NCBI RefSeq assembly: GCF_016545825.1
Contig: NC_052621.1
Coordinates: 19,270,910 to 19,334,909 of the forward strand
Direction of reading: 5' to 3'
Length of the DNA stretch: 64,000 bases
From: Eucalyptus grandis
Taxonomy: Eukaryota > Streptophyta > Magnoliopsida > Myrtales > Myrtaceae
Within the stretch, counting starts at the first letter, position 1. Each line of letters begins with the position of its first letter. Under the pieces are notes generated by a model. The model searched no databases. It was not told the origin of the DNA and saw only the letters and a list, made by a program, of their open reading frames with translations. This document shows, piece by piece, positions 57,374 through 64,000 of this stretch. Both the position numbers and the translations under genes were made by a program.

Positions 57374-57715
57374 AGGTCACACGTCGGTCGGTCGGAAAGA
57401 GAGAGGACAGAGAGAGAGAGGGAGGTCACATGCCGGTTAGTTGCTCGCGGTCGTCTCGCCGGTATCCTCCTAGTTCATCAGTTGCTCGTGGTGGTTCGCT
57501 GGTCGGAAAAAGCGAGGGTAGAGAGAGGGGGAGTTCGTCGGGGAGAGAGAGCAAGGGTAGAGAGAGAGGCGCATAGAAAGAACTTGTGACAAAAAACCCT
57601 CTCTCCAGAAGCTACAGTATAGGAAAATTTTCAAAATGGGCGCTTGAAATTGTGGGTCTTACGAGGACACATGTCGCCTTCCTACCGCCATCTTGTTTGC
57701 CACACTGGAGCACGA

Positions 57716-59084
57716 GACGTATCTAATATTTTCTCCCACAAAAGAGTTTGGGACTGCATCGAAATGAAAATATCGTGGTCAATTATTGAGTAACAGTGCA
57801 CTATCAATGATAAACATGTGTCAAGATCTCCATATGTAATTACGGTTTTGCCCTCGGTAGTGTACATCTAGGTTTAACGCCCCTAGTACCATCATCATAC
57901 GGAGACAACATAAACATGTTGAAGAAACTCATATTTGACACCTGTAAGAGCAAGCCTCGAAGCCAATGTAAAGTGTCAAACCTTTGAATAACAACATGTT
58001 GAATGAACACAAATTTGACACTTGTACAGACATGATGTGCGCTGTTATTCCAAAGTGAATTTCTTTAAAAAATTAATTGAGGGAAATCACTGACGAACAC
58101 TCATTCAATTAAACCAAATTGAAATACATCTTCAGATAATTTGATAAAAAAAAAGGGTACACATGGGTTAGCCGAAAGAGAATGTCTTATAAGTTTGATG
58201 TTTTTTGTATCATGTCCCTCACCGTGATTCAGATGATATAATATTATTATTTTCTTCTTGTTCGTGTCGAGCGGGTTCCTTTGGAATATTTTTTTTTTTT
58301 TGCAAAAACCAGTCATACCCGACGACATGCAGAATCTATCATCTTCCAAGATCCGTTGGCAAGTACTGAACGTGGACATTGATAATATTGGGTATGGCAT
58401 TGATGTCGGTAAGTCATGCCTCATGAGCCATGATGAAAACAATTATAAAGCGGCGCCTCTCCTCTTCCATCAATTCTGAGCATCCACGTTGTCTTTTATC
58501 AACTCTATCAATGAATTTTAAAGAAGTATGTCCTATGTACGTCTTCAACTCATCGGTATATAAGGACAAAGGCCTAACGGAAGGCTTTGGGGTGCTCTTT
58601 GTAAGAAACAGAAACCAAACAAGTTTTCAGGCATTGCGTAATGACGATGCCATCTTTGTTCATGGAGTGAAACTTCTCGTATCAAAGTAATTGTCTTATG
58701 TAGCATATATATTTTAGAGCCAGCTCATCGTCATAGTCAATATCCGTTCAATGGGACCTCCACATTTAGTTCAAAATGTTCGTAATATGGAACAAGAAGA
58801 GTTTCTGCTCTCTACATCTTTCAAGTCCAGTATATTCTAATGTGGCTTGATGCACTTCCTTATGGCAATGGATTCCAAATACTGGCGGAGAATACATTAA
58901 AGTAAACATGAGCATGAACCCCGCTGTCCATCGGAGCTCACTTGAGCCAACTAAACACAAATTGGCAGGCCTAGTCAATCAATTTCCTTCCCGAGCTTCG
59001 GCCACTTACATTGCCCCTTCGAACATGCTCAAACTTGATTATTCATGAGTCAAATCTAATACTTTTTTAAACCAAGATTGCATT
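57716..59084. other. AT-rich non-coding DNA
   Basis: Short frames at 58,258-58,690 and 58,766-58,978 have no recognised family. No RNA gene or intact element seen. Confidence 0.45.
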
Positions 59085-60035
59085 TGGACAGGAATTTTCA
59101 GGAGAAAATATCCAAAAAAATCCTAAATTTATTATACAGTGGTCAATTCAGTTCTAAATCTCTCAATTGTGCCAATATACTCTTAAACATTTTGACAATT
59201 TGCAAATTCAGTTATAAATCTTTCAATTGTGCCAATCTAGTCTTAAACTCTTTAATGATTTGCCAAACTAGTCCTTAGGATTTTAACGAATTGTCAATTT
59301 AGTTATTTTAGCTATTTTGGCCGTATGTTGCTAACATTACAGTTTAGTTAGCTCTGGCCATTTTATGTATCATGACTGGTGCTAACATGGAAAATTTTTA
59401 AATTATTAAAATTTTTCGAATTTTTTTAATTGATTTTTACTTTTTTACCTTTTATTTTTTCCTCTTTTTACATATGACAAGTAGCCCCATTGATCACTAG
59501 ATGATGGCTTGCCAGCCCTCACTATAGCTGACGAGGGCATTACAAGCCCTCACTATAATCGGCGAGAGCCTAGGCAAGGGCCACGATGCCTTTGCCTCAG
59601 CCAAATTTGGTGAGGGTGTCATAAGCCCTTGCCTAGGCTATTGCGAGCCATAGGTAGGCCGTGACACTCACCTGCCACTAGCAAGGGCTTCACGACCCTA
59701 ACTCAAGGCTAGCGAGGTTCATCGACCCTTGCCCATACGCCAATGGATCAATGGCCCTCCTTTGATCCTTTAAATAAAGAAGGAAAAAGACAAAAGAAAA
59801 AAATAATAAAAAATTAGGAAATTTTTTTAAAAAAATTATCAACATCAACGATATTCAACCAAAATTAATCAAAATGACTCAATTGACAATTCGTTAAAAT
59901 GTTTAAGACAAGTTTGGTAAATCGTTAAAATGTTTAGAACTAAATTAACACAATTAAAAATTTTAGGATTAAATTGACTACTTTGGACAATAAATTCAAG
60001 ACTTTTTGAACAATTTTCATAGGATTCTTAGCCTA
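59085..60035. mobile_element. Diverged inverted-repeat element, about 0.95 kb
   Basis: The left part (ATCCTAAATTTATTATACAG..TCAATTCAGTTCTAAAT, 59,120-59,300) pairs with the reverse complement of 59,875-60,030 (AAATTGACTACTTTGGACAA..). The centre (59,480-59,760) has CG-richer repeats of GGCGAGGGC/GCCCTCGCC-like text (CAAGCCCTCACTATA twice). No target duplication could be fixed. A related piece, AGGAAAAATTAAAAGTTTATG..AATAAATTTAGGATT, follows the assembly gap at 62,803-62,865. Confidence 0.55.
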
Positions 60036-60479
60036 ATATATTCTCAAATTGCCTACTACACAAGTCAACACTAAAGTAGAGCAACAAAAAGGAAATACAC
60101 CTTCTCCACGTGAACAGCTTCATAGAAAATTAGCACCGAATGTGGGCATAGTCGGTCTTTAGGAGTCTTAAATTAATCAAGCGACAACTTTCATTTCTCT
60201 GCATCTATCATCACAGTTGGAATTGGGAATAACATGTAATATGTTTACAAAACATATTTAACTATTTCTTGAGTGCATACAAATAATAATGGCTGAAAAT
60301 TGGACCAATTGGGAACAATTTAAGAATAGATAAGTTCGGGGATTGACCTTTTTTTTTTTTTTTTTTTTAAATAATCAATTTGAATACTAAAATGAGAATC
60401 AACAAATTCAAGGACCAAAATCTATTTAGCTCTTTGAATAATTTTCATGCATGCTCATAATTGGTGAAGAAATATAACC

Positions 60480-60695
60480 AATCTCTCCTCCAGCAAAGGA
60501 GATCAATGGTTCGAACCCCTGCGTTGTTAGCGATTAAAGTGGAGGACCCCGACGGTGGGTTGTTAGGCAAGTTTCCCCCGAGGTATAGTTGTTGTTGGGC
60601 ATCCACTGCGAAGGCCCATGAAACCCCAAATCGGTATAAGCCGACAAGGGCAGATTCCGACGGATCCTCAGTCGGAAAGAAAAAAAAAACAAGAT
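60480..60695 (+). repeat. SINE-like sequence
   Basis: CAATGGTTCGAACCCCTGCG at 60,506-60,525 resembles the Pol III box B of a tRNA-derived SINE. The sequence ends in an A-rich tail (60,680-60,697). A clear box A was not found upstream, so it may be 5'-truncated or diverged. Confidence 0.35.
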
Positions 60696-60804
60696 AAAAG
60701 ATTTAATGTATATCTACAAATAGGTAGATAATATGCTATACATGGAAACAAACTTACATCAATCGTAAAACGATACGTGGCGAGGTTTAGTTGGTACCGC
60801 GGCC

Positions 60805-60813
60805 CTATAAATT
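60805..60813 (+). promoter_or_regulatory. TATA box of the MADS-like ORF
   Basis: CTATAAATT stands 30 bases before the ATG at 60,835, preceded by GTGGCGAGGTTTAG. The short distance implies a very short 5' leader. Confidence 0.5.
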
Positions 60814-60834
60814 GCAGCTAATCCCCCTTCAATC

Positions 60835-61485
60835 ATGGGTGAGTACAAGAGTCAATCTCAAATACATACAACGATGGACAATAGGACTCAGGAGAAGGTT
60901 GTTTCGAAAAGTCGATCTCGAGATCCTAGGAGGGCTGCTGATGCCTATTCAGAAAGTGCACTAGAGAAGATAATTGTACTCTTTCGCCTGGGCTATGCAG
61001 CCTTGTCTCTTGGCCGTCCTCGCAAGCAAGATCCTAGGACGGCTGCTAAAATCTATTCAGATTGTGCGCTGGACTCGATAATTGTACTCTTGAAGCTAGG
61101 CAACGAAGCCTTGCTTGTCGGTTGTCCTCGCGATCAAGCCTGTCTCGGTCGGGTTGAAGATCCAGCCACATCCCCTTCTTGTGCTGTTAGGCAATCCAAA
61201 GGCAAACAAAGGACGGAGCTACGTGAGCTATCCGAACAAAATTCAGAATTGTCGAAGAAACTGAGAGCTGCAACAGAGTGTCCTGTTGAACTCCAACGAG
61301 AGGTACAAAAATCTCCAATCAAAGGCTGGTGGGAGCCATCGATGGACCAACTCTCCTTAGAGGAGCTGAAACTTCATAAGAGAATGTTTGAAGAATCAAG
61401 CAAGATGTTAACACAAGAAATTGAAGACCGGACCACTAATTCCCATGGCAACAATTCCGATGATCCTTGTGGGACTGATTCCTAG
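60835..61485 (+). CDS. Type I MADS-like protein with duplicated, degenerate MADS half-domain
   Basis: Single-exon, 216 codons, ATG 60,835 to TAG 61,485. Residues ~20-62 (KVVSKSRSRDPRRAADAYSE and on to GRPRK) keep the spacing of a type I M-alpha MADS domain (KVTFSKRR..LFKKA..L..L......IIVFS.....S.GHP), but many DNA-contact residues are changed. Residues 30-64 are repeated at 66-100 (DPRRAADAYSESALEKIIVL versus DPRTAAKIYSDCALDSIIVL), a 36-residue period. Residues ~123-160 are coiled-coil-like, and GWWEPSMDQLSLEELKLHKR (164-183) matches the WWE...L.LEEL segment of AGL62-like proteins. The basic MADS start (MGR.KI) is replaced by MGEYKSQSQ. The frame is fully open, a TATA box lies upstream, and nothing breaks it. 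DNA binding by the classical mode looks unlikely; a dimer-forming remnant is possible. Confidence 0.6.
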   Translation: MGEYKSQSQIHTTMDNRTQEKVVSKSRSRDPRRAADAYSESALEKIIVLFRLGYAALSLGRPRKQDPRTAAKIYSDCALDSIIVLLKLGNEALLVGCPRDQACLGRVEDPATSPSCAVRQSKGKQRTELRELSEQNSELSKKLRAATECPVELQREVQKSPIKGWWEPSMDQLSLEELKLHKRMFEESSKMLTQEIEDRTTNSHGNNSDDPCGTDS

Positions 61486-61658
61486 GAAATTTTAGTTTCT
61501 TTGAAATAAGGTGGTTTGATAATGTAATAAGTGAGCTCATGCCGCTTATAATCTTGAAATGAAATGTGTTGTTTGATGATATATTCTTCTTGCGCATCCA
61601 ATTTTGAGCAATCCTTATCTATAATATATTGATTTTTGGAAATGCATAAAGTTGATGA

Positions 61659-62064
61659 GTCAAAGGACTCAAATACGGTAGGTTTTGTTTTCTAGATGCT
61701 TATCCTTTTATTTATAGGAAATGATTGTGCTACTTGTATAACTTTTGGCAGCAATATGATTAATTACTTGCCTCTAAAATAAATTGTGTTTTCAAGGACG
61801 GTATGTTACCATGCTAACTTCCTCCAATTAAAGTAATTTGACTGTACATGCTCATGTTGTTGACTTGTCAAAGGACTCAAATACGGTAGGTTTTGTTTTC
61901 TAGATGCTTATCCTTTTATTTATAGGAATTGATTGTGCTACTTGTATAACTTTTGGCAGCAATATGATTAATTACTTGCCTCTAAAATAAATTGTGTTTT
62001 CAAGGACGGTATGTTACCGTGCTAACTTCCTCCGATTAAAGTAATTTGACTGTACATGCTCATG
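61659..62064 (+). repeat. Tandem duplication, two ~208-bp units
   Basis: GTCAAAGGACTCAAATACGG starts unit 1 at 61,659 and unit 2 at 61,867. Units differ at only a few positions (GGAAATG/GGAATTG; TTACCATG/TTACCGTG; CCAATT/CCGATT). No coding content. Confidence 0.92.
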
Positions 62065-62701
62065 CATTATTGACTTGTGTTTTAATCGTTTAATGTCCCT
62101 CAAGAAGATTAAGGAAGTATTTCTGCTTACTTGAAGGGATTAAATTTAATTTGAACAAATTAGCCCTTACGCACATGAGTGCTTCTTGTAGTTTTATTGA
62201 AAAAGGTCAATAAAATTTCTAGCCAAAAAATAAAAAAGGAAAAATAAATAGATAACCCTTGACACCTGAATTTCGCTAACAAGTTTATCATGCATCTTCC
62301 AAATAAAACCATTTCAAGAATCAAGTTCGCTTTTAATGGTGGGAGTTTGTAAAAAAAATAATCAATTTATATGACCCTGCATTCCTTTTAAAAAAAGAAA
62401 AAAAAAAAGAAAATAAAGAAGATGAGGGAAAACAAAGAAAATAAAAAAAATAATTCGAATTAAAAAAAAAAAAAAAAAAGGAGGAGGAGGAGGAGGAGGA
62501 GGAGGAGGAGGAGGAAGTGAGGGCTTATAAGAGTGTGAGATAAGAGAAATCAAGTAAGGAAAATATTTTCCACTTTTCAAAAGTGGAAAACATTTTCCCT
62601 TCATGAAAAAATGTTTTCCCCAAGCAATTCATTTTCTATGAAACAAATACCGAAAATTCGGAAAATATTTTCCCAAAATTTATTTTCCTTGAAATGAATG
62701 G
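62065..62701. other. AT-rich DNA with (GGA)n
   Basis: Contains poly-A at 62,461-62,479 and (GGA)n at 62,480-62,516. The last 150 bp repeat GGAAAA(C/T)ATTTTCC in both orientations, which may have caused the assembly break. Confidence 0.6.
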
Positions 62702-62801
62702 NNNNNNNNNNNNNNNNNNNNNNNNNNNNNNNNNNNNNNNNNNNNNNNNNNNNNNNNNNNNNNNNNNNNNNNNNNNNNNNNNNNNNNNNNNNNNNNNNNN
62801 N
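62702..62801. other. Assembly gap (100 N)
   Basis: Exactly 100 unknown bases, the usual placeholder for a gap of unknown size. Confidence 1.
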
Positions 62802-64000
62802 TAGGAAAAATTAAAAGTTTATGACTGAATTAGCAAAAAGTCGTAATAAATTTAGGATTTTTTTAACAAATTTCCACCCATAGATTTCATGCTTTCTAAC
62901 TTCAGCAACGAGGACCTTGTTTGCTGCATTGTAATGTGTGGAGATGTCAAGAAGGTTAAAATGAAGGATCTCAAAATGGTTGAGCGTGTGTGGGTCCATG
63001 TTCCTAGGTTTCCAGGTTTGGATCCCCATGGTCGGGCCCAAGACTAGGGCTCGAGCATGGCTCGGCGTTCAAATTTGGGACTTTGGTTGCACTTCAAGTT
63101 TATTCTCAAATGTCTATTTCTAATTTTCTTATAACAAATATCAAGAACGACTTTCCTATTGTTTGGCAAATACAGACCAACATGCCTTGAAAAGAAGTTC
63201 CTTTCAAAAAAAAATTCTGGCAAAGTTAATTTTTCCAAAAATAAACAAAGATTGAGTTTGAACAAATTGCCTTGATTTTTTTTCTTTTTTTTGTGAACAG
63301 AACTGCTCGGATTGAATGATGGACTAAATCTAATAAATTTGTTGTTCCTTGTGAACTAATGAGCATTATTTGCACAATGAACGAAGGATCTTGATGCTGC
63401 GAATGAAACAAATGCTTAGTTTTCTTTTGTTTCCTATATATTTCAAAGACAAACAGCAAACATGCATTGAAAGTGGATGCATTTTTCTACGATTGATTGA
63501 GTATACTGAGAGAAAGTGCTAATGCTGCAAATAGAATTCCAAACTGATCCATCACCATAAAGAATCTAGAGGGGCCATATGAGCAACCAAAGTCTTCATT
63601 TCTTCCCTCAATTTGTCCCATTGCATAGACTTCTATGCCGTTGTCACAACTTATAAAATGCATACTCGTCCGGTAATGGAGGGAAAAAACCTAGAACTGT
63701 TTTTTTTTTTTTTTTTTATAACTTACATCTTAAAAATCCATTTGGGTTGAAGGCAAAGTGAGCCTAATCTGCTTTTTAGATTGCAAGATTAATATGTATC
63801 ACCGTGTATTCTCACATCAAATCTTAGCTTGCTTAGACAGCGTCTCGTCATTCTCAATTCTTAATAATGAAACTCATTTAGAAATGTATCTTTTGCTCTT
63901 CTTTATTTATTTTCTAGATCTGGATGGTGCCAATGAGCAATATATTTTTGTCTTTATTTTAGTCATTTTGACATAAACAAAATGAGCACTAAGAAAATAT
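62802..64000. other. AT-rich non-coding DNA
   Basis: Begins with sequence related to the inverted-repeat element at 59,085-60,035. No gene, RNA or intact element recognised in the remainder. Confidence 0.45.

Larger units (their letters stand above)
55887..57715. mobile_element. Long inverted-repeat element, about 1.83 kb
   Basis: Left end TCGTGCTCCAATGTGGCAAA.. and right end ..TTTGCCACACTGGAGCACGA. Arms (55,887-56,130+ and about 57,400-57,715) match in inverted orientation, e.g. GTAGGAAGGCGACATGTGT on the left and its reverse complement at 57,665-57,690. Further inside, GGCGCACCCCTC/CAGATTTGG parts also pair (56,165-56,200 with 57,255-57,280). It contains (CT)n at 56,436-56,504 and (GA)n at 57,316-57,366. 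No transposase found. CCACAAAAGA occurs at 55,877-55,886 and again at 57,737-57,746, but the second is 21 bp beyond the inverted end, so a target duplication is unproven. Confidence 0.75.

Noticed and set aside
60461..60697. A tRNA gene suggested by GGTTCGAACC
   Set aside because: Only a box B-like motif is present, with no cloverleaf; a SINE-like origin is more plausible.
62362..62604. Pro/Phe-rich frame
   Set aside because: Translation of (GGA)n and poly-A on the reverse strand.

Overview
The window is plant nuclear DNA, almost certainly a woody core eudicot. A Myrtaceae genome such as Eucalyptus is my guess from overall look and is not proven. The evidence is GT-AG introns, intron-split genes of plant-specific type (nitrilase NIT4, ARPC5A, PIG-U, cellulose synthase, the CRM splicing factor CFM3), a Ty1/Copia element, an endogenous caulimovirid, MULE-type elements and long CT/GA microsatellites. 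A 100-base run of N (62,702-62,801) marks an assembly gap. Most of the sequence is repeats and relics of genes; only ARPC5A and one odd MADS-like ORF look potentially intact.

Layout. 1-290: edge of a CFM3 5'-exon fragment (minus). 1,151-3,234: NIT4-type nitrilase lacking exon 1 and carrying two frameshifts (plus). 4,000-5,331: coiled-coil gene fragment of the At5g41620 type with an in-frame stop (minus). 7,965-11,297: four-exon ARPC5A gene (minus). 11,751-12,204: first two exons of the GPI-transamidase subunit PIG-U, frameshifted (minus). 12,600-13,050: G-box-rich, possibly bidirectional promoter region, followed by a GC-rich minisatellite and weak exon candidates to 14,634 (plus). 14,984-15,430: C-terminal cellulose synthase fragment (minus). 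15,557-22,290: non-coding, LTR-retrotransposon-like DNA with two minisatellites. 22,294-29,240: degraded Copia element (minus) with one full LTR, one truncated LTR, a PBS and a polypurine tract. 29,253-34,740: AT-rich DNA with a 509-bp MITE that has a perfect 9-bp target duplication.

35,461-41,800: endogenous caulimovirid, florendovirus-like, with broken coat/protease/RT/RNase H and a second ORF, then a TATA promoter. 43,608-55,880: a complex array built from CFM3 5'-exon fragments, a GGTTCC-rich ~200-bp repeat and four ~1.45-kb MULE-like elements with ~150-bp inverted ends. The MULE insertion can be dated relative to the array because unfilled copies of the same target site lie in this window. 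55,887-57,715: another long inverted-repeat element. 59,085-60,035: a diverged inverted-repeat element. 60,480-60,695: SINE-like tail. 60,835-61,485: single-exon MADS type-I-like ORF with an internally duplicated MADS half-domain. 61,659-62,064: a 208-bp tandem duplication.

The genes do not form a pathway. The common theme is duplication and capture of gene pieces (NIT4, At5g41620-like, PIG-U, CesA, CFM3, MADS) in a repeat-rich region. Coordinates of exons are hand-read from splice motifs and family knowledge; no alignment was run, and single-base indels could in part be assembly errors.
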